A DNA stretch of 40,716 nt from an uncultured Acetatifactor sp. (GTDB lineage: Bacteria > Bacillota > Clostridia > Lachnospirales > Lachnospiraceae): the NCBI GenBank assembly GCA_947584035.1, contig CANPWJ010000003.1, positions 1 to 40,716 of the forward strand. The letters are read 5' to 3'. Below are positions 1 to 8,122 of this stretch, piece by piece. The position numbers and the translations under genes were made by a program. The notes beneath the pieces were generated by a model that saw only the letters and a program-made list of their open reading frames with translations, was not told the origin of the DNA and did no database searches. Every line of letters begins with the position of its first letter. Positions within the stretch are counted from its first letter, which is position 1.

Positions 1-381
1 GATGACAGGCACTATATCCGGCGCAAGGCAGACCTCGATGACCGGCTTTATCGGATGTATGACAAGATAGAGGAAACAGAGTCACGGCTCATCGAGGCGA
101 GGGCGAAAAAGACTGCAATCGAAGCGGAGAAGATCACCGGCGATAATATCTACAAGGTGCTGATTTATTTTGACAGGCTCTACAAAGTGATGAATGATGT
201 AGAGAAGCGGCAGCTTATGGAATCGCTGATTTCAGAAATACAGATTTTTGAGGATAGGCAGCCAAACGGTCAATGGCTGAAATCCATAAAATTCAGGCTT
301 CCCATTATCGAGGGAGATATGGAAGTGAGTTTGGATGATGAACATGTTGAGACGCTCGCCTTGCTGTCCAATCAGGCCTGA
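1..381 (+). CDS. Serine site-specific recombinase, C-terminal part (5' end outside window)
   Basis: Frame 1 is open from base 1 to the stop at 381; coiled-coil region and NVYRVLxxFDxLYxxMxxxEKRxLMxSLI-type C-terminus resembles large serine recombinases. Confidence 0.7.
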   Translation, partial: DDRHYIRRKADLDDRLYRMYDKIEETESRLIEARAKKTAIEAEKITGDNIYKVLIYFDRLYKVMNDVEKRQLMESLISEIQIFEDRQPNGQWLKSIKFRLPIIEGDMEVSLDDEHVETLALLSNQA

Positions 382-398
382 GAGAAAGGGCAATTCTT

Positions 399-1085
399 AT
401 GGATAAAAGAAATTATGATCTCATAGAACACTATATGCTGTCCTGTATGGAGGACAGCGCGCATGACAAAGAACACATATACCGCGTGTTGTATGCGGCG
501 CTTGAGATCGCAAAAGAGGAAGCAAATGTCGATTATGATGTTTTGATCACTGCGTGTTTACTGCACGATATCGCCCGAAAAGAGCAATATGACGACCCAT
601 CGGTATGTCACGCGCAGGTCGGCGGAGAAAAAGCGTTTCGTTTCTTGCAGAACCACGGTTTTGGTAATGATTTTTCCCAAAAAGTAAAGCACTGCATTCA
701 AACGCATAGATTTAGAAATGATAATCCCCCTCAAAGTATGGAGGCTAAGATTTTGTTCGATGCTGACAAAATAGATGTAACGGGTGCAATCGGAATCGTA
801 CGCACCTTACTGTACAAGGGGACAGTTGCCGAGCCTTTGTATACCGTCGCATCTGACGGTACGGTATCAAACGGAGAAGCCGATACTGCGCCCTCTTTTT
901 TTCAGGAATACAAGCGTAAGCTGGAGGGGATATACGCAAAGTTTTATACCGTACAGGGCGAGAAAATAGCGAAACAAAGACAGCAAGCGGCAATTGATTT
1001 CTATGAGAGCTTGTATGATGAAGTGCGTTCGTCCTATCAAAATGGGGAAAAGCTGCTGTCACAGGCCCTTGGAAACGACGATTGA
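399..1085 (+). CDS. HD domain-containing phosphohydrolase
   Basis: HDKEHIYRV...LLHDIAR...HCIQTHRFR...DADKID is a typical HD-family motif series. Confidence 0.85.
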   Translation: MDKRNYDLIEHYMLSCMEDSAHDKEHIYRVLYAALEIAKEEANVDYDVLITACLLHDIARKEQYDDPSVCHAQVGGEKAFRFLQNHGFGNDFSQKVKHCIQTHRFRNDNPPQSMEAKILFDADKIDVTGAIGIVRTLLYKGTVAEPLYTVASDGTVSNGEADTAPSFFQEYKRKLEGIYAKFYTVQGEKIAKQRQQAAIDFYESLYDEVRSSYQNGEKLLSQALGNDD

Positions 1086-1220
1086 CCTGTTCTCAGAAAC
1101 GAACACAGTGCCAACACAACCGCCGACTAAGAATTTTACAGTTTGATATCCAGGGTATTCCCCACGCTGAAAGCCAAGAGCTCTTTGCATGTTTGTATAT
1201 CATTGCTTTTTTTGAGTTTT

Positions 1221-1484
1221 TCAACTCGGATGGATATTATGAGTGCTGTCTACAACCACCAGCCCTTTCTTCCTTATAACATATGTAGCGTATGGCTGTT
1301 TTGTAAATTGCTCAAGTGTAACATTGTTAATCAATCTGTGCCTATAGTATCCGGCTTCTTGTGCTAGGTGTTGTGCTGTATTGTATGAGACATCCAGCAC
1401 CTTCGCTAAGCCGAGAAGCCACTCGGAAGAATGCCCATATACGGTATGCACAGTGTCAAATAAATCTTTATTCGTATTCATCAT
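1221..1484 (-). CDS. Small hypothetical protein (about 87 aa)
   Basis: ORF with GGAGGAAAC just before ATG; promoter-like TTGACA-17-TAAGCT upstream on the minus strand. Confidence 0.5.
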   Translation of the reverse strand: MMNTNKDLFDTVHTVYGHSSEWLLGLAKVLDVSYNTAQHLAQEAGYYRHRLINNVTLEQFTKQPYATYVIRKKGLVVVDSTHNIHPS

Positions 1485-1526
1485 GTTTCCTCCTTCGTGG
1501 TAATAGCTTAACACATCCGCAACAGA

Positions 1527-1610
1527 ATGTCAATATATTAGAAAGATTGATTAGAGATTGTATTATAGATTGCGAATATATTGACATACAATTGCTCGGT
1601 GTGATATACT
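1527..1610. promoter_or_regulatory. Divergent promoter region with 13-bp inverted repeat covering both -35 boxes
   Basis: ATGTCAATATATT (1527-1539) and AATATATTGACAT (1575-1587); plus-strand TTGACA 1581-1586, 18-bp spacer, TATACT 1605-1610. Confidence 0.65.
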
Positions 1611-1657
1611 GTAACCTATGAACATGTCAATCAAAATTGTCTGAGGGAGGAATCAAT

Positions 1658-2188
1658 ATGTATCTTAGAGTGAATGAGCAACAGCGATTTTTAGATAATC
1701 TGGAACTGCTCAAAAAATCGGAGTATCCTACGCAAAGAGTGACAGATGGGTACGTCGTAAGTCATTATTTAGAAGTATATAAGAGGTATTTATCTTCGAC
1801 GGAAGCAATTGATCGTGCGTTGATTGAATCAGATTCAAAGCAAGGAGCAGGAAAGGCAGTCAGCTTAGGCCTGAGGGAGACTGCGTATCAAAATTTGAAA
1901 CAATTAAAGGAGGATCTCGATCGAGCAACCGGCCGTAAGCTCTTTCCGGCACAGGTGCTGGATATACTACTCCTGCTTGTTTTGGACAAGAAGTCGAGCG
2001 GTGAGCAGGACGGCGCAGAAACCGCTGATATCAGGAGTAGCGACATCGTCTATGCCCTGGTTCCTGCTCTTGTCCTGCTCCTGAAATCGGAAACCCATGG
2101 AATAGAGCTGGGGGTAAAGGAGCAGGAGATCAAAGATGAGCTTGCTAAAACTTTGTTAAAACTTGGTCTCCTTGTGCGGAATAAGTGA
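1658..2188 (+). CDS. Hypothetical protein
   Basis: Open frame with GAGGGAGGAATCAAT before ATG and upstream promoter. Confidence 0.6.
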   Translation: MYLRVNEQQRFLDNLELLKKSEYPTQRVTDGYVVSHYLEVYKRYLSSTEAIDRALIESDSKQGAGKAVSLGLRETAYQNLKQLKEDLDRATGRKLFPAQVLDILLLLVLDKKSSGEQDGAETADIRSSDIVYALVPALVLLLKSETHGIELGVKEQEIKDELAKTLLKLGLLVRNK

Positions 2189-2249
2189 TGATTTCTGGGG
2201 GCTGTCGGATATCATGCAGAAAAAATGTACGATTTAAATAGAAAGGGAG

Positions 2250-2393
2250 ATGACAGATGGCACGGTGGATCACGCAATCAACGATTGGAAGTATCTGCAG
2301 GATACCTTTCAGGCATGGTATCAAACGATGCGTCCGAAGATAGTGGAAATGTATGAAACACAGAATATCAAGCCGTTGCCGGTCTGGAAGTGA
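2250..2393 (+). CDS. Possible 47-aa small protein or gene-end remnant
   Basis: MTDGTVDHAINDWKYLQDTFQAWYQTMRPKIVEMYETQNIKPLPVWK; not in ORF track; purine-rich run directly abuts ATG. Confidence 0.25.
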   Translation: MTDGTVDHAINDWKYLQDTFQAWYQTMRPKIVEMYETQNIKPLPVWK

Positions 2394-2469
2394 AAGGGCG
2401 TTTATAACCGATTGTTTTTGGAGCGGGGAATCGTCTGTCGGTTATTCTGTTAGAAAAAGGAGGTTTCGC

Positions 2470-3174
2470 ATGAAATTATATTGTATGTCCGATATTCACG
2501 GCTGTTTTGGGGAGTTTGAGGAAGCGCTGTCGCTGGTAGAGGAGCATCTGGCGGAAGAGGATGTCAGACTGATTCTCCTCGGAGATTATATCCACGGCGG
2601 CGCGGACAACAGGGGTGTACTGGACAGGGTTATGGCGCTCCAGCATCGGTACGGTACGGATAAGGTCGTGGCGCTCATGGGAAACCATGAGGAATTTGTC
2701 CTGCAGGGTGATTCCAGTATCGATTACCTGATTAAGACAATCTGGAAGGATGACAACGGCGAGGACGACGATGGAGAGGACGACAAGTACATCCGCTGGA
2801 TGGAAAATCTACCCTGCTATTACACGGAGGGCAATACTATCTTCGTCCACGCGGGCATTGACGAGGAGGCCGGCGACCTGTGGGAGTGGGGAACAGGAGA
2901 GGAGATATTTACCGGCAAATATCCTGCGGAGACAGGGCAGATCGAAGGCCTCGAAATGAAGGTGGTGGCGGGGCATGTGGGTACCGCCGAGATATCGGGA
3001 GATCCCTGCTACCATGATATCTATTATGACGGGGCAAGCCACTATTACATAGACGGCACGGTTCTTAAAAGCGGCAGGATTCCCGTGCTGAAGGTGGATA
3101 CGGAGACGGATCAATATTACAGAGTGACGGAATCCGGCGACTGGCTGATCCTGCCCTATGAGGAAGAGAACTAA
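2470..3174 (+). CDS. Metallophosphoesterase (serine/threonine phosphatase-like)
   Basis: MSDIHG, LGDYIHGG, MGNHE, VAGHVG motifs; start chosen after AAAAGGAGG. Confidence 0.85.
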   Translation: MKLYCMSDIHGCFGEFEEALSLVEEHLAEEDVRLILLGDYIHGGADNRGVLDRVMALQHRYGTDKVVALMGNHEEFVLQGDSSIDYLIKTIWKDDNGEDDDGEDDKYIRWMENLPCYYTEGNTIFVHAGIDEEAGDLWEWGTGEEIFTGKYPAETGQIEGLEMKVVAGHVGTAEISGDPCYHDIYYDGASHYYIDGTVLKSGRIPVLKVDTETDQYYRVTESGDWLILPYEEEN

Positions 3175-3316
3175 TAAGCACTGGTGATTGATGAGTCGGA
3201 GAAACCTTTATTCAAACACATCTTTCCTAGCTGCATCGTCCTGCACATAGAAATAGGCGATCAACGAAACGAGAAGCGTTTATCAGACAGATATGGATGT
3301 GGTAAAAGCAGATTGA

Positions 3317-3422
3317 GATCAGTCAAATATCTGCCCTTGCAGGAAGGCAGATATGCTTGAAAAAATAGAGCAGGAAGAAATGCGGGACATACATTGCGAA
3401 GAGGCAGAACCTATGCTATGAT
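3317..3422 (+). repeat. Hairpin-plus-promoter repeat, copy 1
   Basis: GATCAGTCAAATATCTGCCCTTGCAGGAAGGCAGATATGCTTGAAAAAATAGAGCAGGAAG, then TTGCGA-17-TATGAT; closely similar to 14239-14340. Confidence 0.7.
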
Positions 3423-3448
3423 ACATATAACGCAATGCGTGGAGGGCT

Positions 3449-3649
3449 ATGGATATGGATATAGCGAAAAGGATCACAGAAATTCGTGAGGAGACAGGCG
3501 AGAACAGGAAAGAATTTTCGGCTCATACGGGGATACCTGTCCGTACTTTGGAGGACTGGGAGGCGGGCAGACGCACTCCGCCGGAATATATTCCGCGGTT
3601 GATAGAGTATCAAATGAAGTATGAGAAGCTGATGAAGAAAAAAGGATAG
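3449..3649 (+). CDS. Small helix-turn-helix protein
   Basis: RITEIREETGENRKEFSAHTGIPVRTLEDWEAGRRTPPEYIPRLIEY resembles XRE-type HTH. Confidence 0.7.
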   Translation: MDMDIAKRITEIREETGENRKEFSAHTGIPVRTLEDWEAGRRTPPEYIPRLIEYQMKYEKLMKKKG

Positions 3650-3653
3650 CTTC

Positions 3654-3677
3654 AACTGCTTCGAATTCGAAGCAGTT
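3654..3677. repeat. Perfect 24-bp palindrome AACTGCTTCGAATTCGAAGCAGTT
   Basis: Direct reading; lies between the HTH stop and the KilA-N start. Confidence 0.95.
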
Positions 3678-3724
3678 AGAATAGAAGTGATCGGATGAGA
3701 TAAGTTTAGAATTGGAGGCTGCAT

Positions 3725-4481
3725 ATGGCAAACAATATAAAGAAAGATGTGATTCATGCCAAAGGTTTTGACATTGGAATATACACAATTGACTATGAAA
3801 ATGAGTTTATTTCGTTGACTGATATTGCAAAATATAAAAGCAATGCTCCTAATGATGTAATTAAGAATTGGATGAGAGGCCGCGAGACACTCGAATTTTT
3901 GGGATTATGGGAAAGCTTGCATAACCCGGATTTTAAACCCGTCGAATTCGACGGGTTTAGAAGTGAAGCTGGATTACATGCATTTACTATGTCCCCAACA
4001 AAATGGATTGAGAGTGTGAATGCTATTGGTATTGTCACAAAAGCGGGACGTTACGGCGGTACATATGCTCATTCGGATATAGCGCTGGAATTTGAACCGT
4101 GAGATAGCCAAGCTGAATTACCGCATCCATACGGATGCGATCAAAGATAATCTGATACCGCTGGAGCTTACGCCGGAGCAGATCTCATACAAATATGCGA
4201 ATGAAGCAGACCTCTTAAATGTCGCATTGTTTGGCAGAACGGCGAAACAGTGGCGGGATGCTAATCCGGGCAGAAAAGGCAATATCCGGGATGATGCGGA
4301 TCTCAATCAGCTTCTGGTACTTGCAAATATGGAGAGCTACAATGCGGTACTGATCGGGCAGGGTAAAAAGATGTCGGAACGCTTGGTATTGTTGCGAGAA
4401 CTTGCGGTCAAGCAGATGGAAACTTTATCCTTAGTCAGCATGGATAGTCTGAAAAGGCTTCCGGGAGGCGATCCTGAGTGA
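3725..4481 (+). pseudogene. KilA-N domain protein, broken by internal deletion and frameshift
   Basis: 3725-4102 encodes the N-terminal KilA-N region; the frame from about 4092 encodes LNREIAKLNYRIHTDAIKDNLIP...VALFGRTAKQWRDANP, the usual C-terminal region of the same family. Confidence 0.75.
3934..3959. repeat. Perfect 26-bp palindrome TAAACCCGTCGAATTCGACGGGTTTA inside the KilA-N frame
   Basis: Direct reading; shares TCGAATTCGA core with 3654-3677. Confidence 0.95.
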
Positions 4482-4606
4482 AAAGACAGAGGAAATGTTA
4501 TCTTTACACCCGCGTATCTACGGCTGCCGGTTCATGGAAGGGAGATGAAAATCCCGCCCTTGGAATCGCAGTCAACAGTCGAGTGCGTGGTGTTGATTTC
4601 AAAAAA
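4478..4606 (+). pseudogene. Serine recombinase N-terminal stub
   Basis: GTG-started VKRQRKCYLYTRVSTAA matches the resolvase N-terminal YxRVST motif, then unrelated sequence GSWKGDENP and early stop. Confidence 0.6.
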
Positions 4607-4634
4607 TAATATGCAAACAAGAAGGTAGAAAGCT

Positions 4635-5168
4635 ATGATTTTATCAGATAAAACGATAATGAAAATGATCGGGGAGAAAACACTTGTTATCAAACCGCTT
4701 GATAAAGAACAGATACAGCCTGCAAGCGTTGATATTCGTTTGGGAAATACGTTCGGTATCGTGGAAGATACCTCATCGGGTATCCTGTCTATGGAAAAGA
4801 AAATTTTGTATAAAACCATTACCGCAGATTCCTATCTTTTATTACCAGGGCAGTTTGTCCTTGCCACAACAAAAGAGTATTTTGAACTGCCCAATGATCT
4901 CACCGCTTTTGTGGAAGGAAGAAGCTCATTAGGCAGAATGGGGTTGTTTATCCAAAACGCCGGCTGGGTAGATCCCGGCTTTAAGGGAGAAATCACATTG
5001 GAGCTTTTTAATGCAAACCGATGTGCGATAGAATTAAAATCAGGGCGCCGAGTAGGACAGCTTGTTTTTGCAAAAATGGATATGGCTGCAGACAATCCCT
5101 ATAACGGAAAATATCAGGGTCAGACAGGCGCAACCGGTTCACGAATAGATAGGGACACCGATAAATAA
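4635..5168 (+). CDS. dcd: dCTP deaminase
   Basis: MILSDKTI, QIQPASVDIRLG, VEGRSSLGRMGLFIQNAGWVDPGFKGEITLELFN, YNGKYQGQTGAT. Confidence 0.93.
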   Translation: MILSDKTIMKMIGEKTLVIKPLDKEQIQPASVDIRLGNTFGIVEDTSSGILSMEKKILYKTITADSYLLLPGQFVLATTKEYFELPNDLTAFVEGRSSLGRMGLFIQNAGWVDPGFKGEITLELFNANRCAIELKSGRRVGQLVFAKMDMAADNPYNGKYQGQTGATGSRIDRDTDK

Positions 5169-5185
5169 TTTTTATATAGCAGCAT

Positions 5186-5310
5186 ATTGAGGCGAAACGC
5201 ACCTTGGATGAGATGGATTTGACGGCAGCGGAGAAGAAGTAGAAAGACAGACAGTATGAGGCAATCAAGGCGTATGTGCTGGAGAAATTCGGGTGGAAGG
5301 CCAGCAATCT
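5186..5310 (+). pseudogene. Gene fragment, possibly RlmD-type 23S rRNA methyltransferase C-terminal extension
   Basis: EAKRTLDEMDLTAAEKK*KDRQYEAIKAYVLEKFGWKASNL with in-frame TAG at 5240-5242; recalls a clostridial C-terminal extension from memory. Confidence 0.45.
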
Positions 5311-6050
5311 CCATAGAAAAGATATTCCAGATAAGACAGCGCTGTTTCCACGCGCGGTGAATTAGCGATGATTCCGACATAGACGTCTCCGTCAAAACCG
5401 GCCTGTTGGATCAGCTTGGCTTCGGAAAAATTCAGTCCCATAGGGTATTCCTTCGTGACGGCGCTGTAGGTGAGGGAAGGATCGAATTGTAATTCGAAGG
5501 CATTGTCCTCTTCGATGTAAATATTGTCTGTGATGTAAGGCTTTACCGCCTCATAGAAGGAAGCGTCCGTATCGGACAGCAGTGCTTCGATGTTGCAAAG
5601 ATAACCGTTCTGTGAAAAAGCATCGAAGGCTTCCCTGTCCATCAGGACGATGTCCAGCTGCTCGTCGTCGATGGCGGCGAGGAGTTTCAGACGTGACGCA
5701 TACGTATATTCGTGATACGGATTGTTTTCGTCGTCCGTCAGATAGAGGTTTTGATACAGCCGCAGGGTATCGTGGGAGATGTCAGCTCCTGTGGCGTTCA
5801 GAAAATCCGTGCCGAGCTGTGTGGTCAGGGTTTCTCCGGCATTTACATTGACGAGAGCTGTATACAGAATGGGCGTCTTATCGGTAAAATGCCGGTAACA
5901 GCTGTAGACAACGACGTAGAGAAGGATGCCGAGCAGGAGCAGAGGCAATTTGAAATAATCCCAGAGATACTGTAGTTTTTTCGTTCCGTGCAGATTTCGC
6001 AAGGTTTTGAGATCTGCACGATTTTTAAACTTCCGCTGAATCGGCCGCAT
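5265..6050 (-). CDS. Membrane-anchored protein with extracytoplasmic binding-like domain; C-terminus runs into the fragment above
   Basis: N-terminal TM segment; downstream of DUF624 and LacI genes on the same strand. Confidence 0.65.
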   Translation of the reverse strand: MRPIQRKFKNRADLKTLRNLHGTKKLQYLWDYFKLPLLLLGILLYVVVYSCYRHFTDKTPILYTALVNVNAGETLTTQLGTDFLNATGADISHDTLRLYQNLYLTDDENNPYHEYTYASRLKLLAAIDDEQLDIVLMDREAFDAFSQNGYLCNIEALLSDTDASFYEAVKPYITDNIYIEEDNAFELQFDPSLTYSAVTKEYPMGLNFSEAKLIQQAGFDGDVYVGIIANSPRVETALSYLEYLFYGDCWPSTRISPAHTP

Positions 6051-6054
6051 GATA

Positions 6055-6708
6055 TTACTCCTCTGTATCCGCTGTCTCTTTTTCCTTATTCACAGAATCT
6101 TTTCCCTGACAGAGCAGCAGGATATTGGAGAGCGGATAAGAACACAACAGTGCGCACAGGCCCTCTCCGAAAATAATCGCCGGAGTGAAAAATCGGATAA
6201 TGACGAGGGCCATCAGAAAATAAATGAGTGCCATCAGCGCGGTACATAAGAGAAAGCGCATACCGATCAGGATGGCATTTTTAAACATGGACAGCGTGGT
6301 ATTCTGAAATCGCGCCAGCAGAGGGAAAATATACATCAGGACAATCGCGTAGGCAGCGGCGGCAACGAGAAATATGGCAGTGATGATGGTCCATAGCGCA
6401 TTGGAAAATCGCATATGGTACAGTACATATGCGTCAACGCCCAGCAGGATTCCTGTAAACAGCAGGATCAGCCAGATGACCGTCCCCTGTTTGAAATTAT
6501 CGCGAAAAGCGCGGAAGAACGATCTTGTGACATTTCCTTCCTCGTTTTTGGCCATCTTCAGGGTGACATAGAACAGCGCGGCGGTGGATGCGCCTGCGGT
6601 AAAGACCGGCAGGCAGCAGACGAACCACAGGACATTCAGATAGGCGCTGTATGCGATTTTGGTGATGAGAGACATCAGCGGTCCTTCCGGACTCAACAAG
6701 TCGCGCAT
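6055..6708 (-). CDS. DUF624 (YesL-like) membrane protein
   Basis: NVLWFVCCLPVFTAGASTAALFYVTLKM signature. Confidence 0.85.
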   Translation of the reverse strand: MRDLLSPEGPLMSLITKIAYSAYLNVLWFVCCLPVFTAGASTAALFYVTLKMAKNEEGNVTRSFFRAFRDNFKQGTVIWLILLFTGILLGVDAYVLYHMRFSNALWTIITAIFLVAAAAYAIVLMYIFPLLARFQNTTLSMFKNAILIGMRFLLCTALMALIYFLMALVIIRFFTPAIIFGEGLCALLCSYPLSNILLLCQGKDSVNKEKETADTEE

Positions 6709-6723
6709 AACGCTCCTCCCTTC

Positions 6724-7791
6724 TCAGTTTTCGGTGGACTCCCTGAAAATCAAGCTTGTCTCGGTGTGGATCGTGCGGTAATTCAAGGACGGTTCTTTGA
6801 TTCGGGATATCAGCAGATGTACTGCGGAGAATCCCATGATCTGACTGTGAATATGCACGGTAGTCAGGGACGGAGAGATCACCTTGGATTCCGGCGAATC
6901 GTCGAAGCCGCACAGGTAGACGTCCTTGGGAACGGATATCCCCAGCTTGTTGAATACCTTCAGCGTATCCACCGCAATAAAATCATTGGCACAGATAAAC
7001 ACATCCGGCAGCTTGTCTATTTTCTCTATTTCTTCTAGCAGGTATTCCCTGTATTCTTCAAAACCGGGATTTTTGACATTGCTTTTGTTGCCTGTGATGC
7101 AGCAGTTTTCCGGACAGGGCAGACCAAGTAAGAACATGGCGCTGCGATAGCCCATATAGCGCTCGAAGAAAGACTGACAGTGTCGAATATCCCCGATAAA
7201 TCCGATCCTCTTTCTGCCCCGGTCAGCCATCTCCCGGACAAAGCGCCGGATATTAGACTGATTGTCCATATAGAGATGGTCCGCCTTGAGCGGTCCGTTC
7301 TGATTGTAGACGGGAGAGTCTACGAAGAGGACGGGCGTATCCAGAGCGCTGAGCATGGAACAGTAATTGAAATCAAACATCTCGATGCAGATAATTCCTG
7401 CGGTACGGTCCTCCGCATAGGAAGCGGGGAGCAGAAGCTGTTCGATCTCGTGCTCCTGGAGACGGTGCATTGTAAAGCTGTAGCCCAGCACAGAGAGCTC
7501 TCTCTGGAATTTATCCAGCATGGTGGAGGCAAAATGGGAGCTTCCTATGAAATTGGAAGTAAACAGGGCGATTTCTCGCTTGTCTGTGGGGACAGGAACG
7601 GAATCTTCCAATTCCAATTTGGAGATATTGACATAGGAAAACTGTTTATATCCCATCTCGATTGCTTTTTTCAGTACTTTTTCTCTGGTGGCTTCGGCGA
7701 GGATACCTGTGTTGTTGATGGCCTTGGAGACGGTATTGCGGGAGACGCCCAGCTCGTCGGCGATATCCTGAATGGTAACGCGAGTTGCCAT
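6724..7791 (-). CDS. LacI family transcriptional regulator
   Basis: MATRVTIQDIADELGVSRNTVSKAINNTG HTH plus periplasmic-binding-like domain. Confidence 0.95.
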   Translation of the reverse strand: MATRVTIQDIADELGVSRNTVSKAINNTGILAEATREKVLKKAIEMGYKQFSYVNISKLELEDSVPVPTDKREIALFTSNFIGSSHFASTMLDKFQRELSVLGYSFTMHRLQEHEIEQLLLPASYAEDRTAGIICIEMFDFNYCSMLSALDTPVLFVDSPVYNQNGPLKADHLYMDNQSNIRRFVREMADRGRKRIGFIGDIRHCQSFFERYMGYRSAMFLLGLPCPENCCITGNKSNVKNPGFEEYREYLLEEIEKIDKLPDVFICANDFIAVDTLKVFNKLGISVPKDVYLCGFDDSPESKVISPSLTTVHIHSQIMGFSAVHLLISRIKEPSLNYRTIHTETSLIFRESTEN

Positions 7792-7885
7792 AAATGTCAC
7801 ATCCTTTTTCTAGCTTCTTTATTTTACCCATGATTCTGGATTGCGGTTTTCACATATCAATTATAATGCACAAATTACAATGTGT

Positions 7886-8018
7886 CAAATGTAAAAAACA
7901 TAACGGTTACTTCGCAGATGCTGTTCTGGTATGAAGCATCATAGAATGAGTCAAATGTAAAAATAATTTTTATAAATGTAAAAGATATATTGACTAAATG
8001 TAAAACAAGTGGTATAGT
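7886..8018 (+). promoter_or_regulatory. Promoter of the sugar operon with four WAAATGTAAAA-type direct repeats
   Basis: Repeats at 7886, 7952, 7973, 7995; TTGACT 7990-7995, 17-bp spacer, TATAGT 8013-8018. Confidence 0.75.
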
Positions 8019-8122
8019 ATGGATACCAAATAGTGGCTCAAATTTTTACAAATGCACAAATTGCAGAAAACAGTACATAAAAGCAGGCGTAAAAAGAAAA
8101 ATGAGCGGAAGGGAGAAACGTT

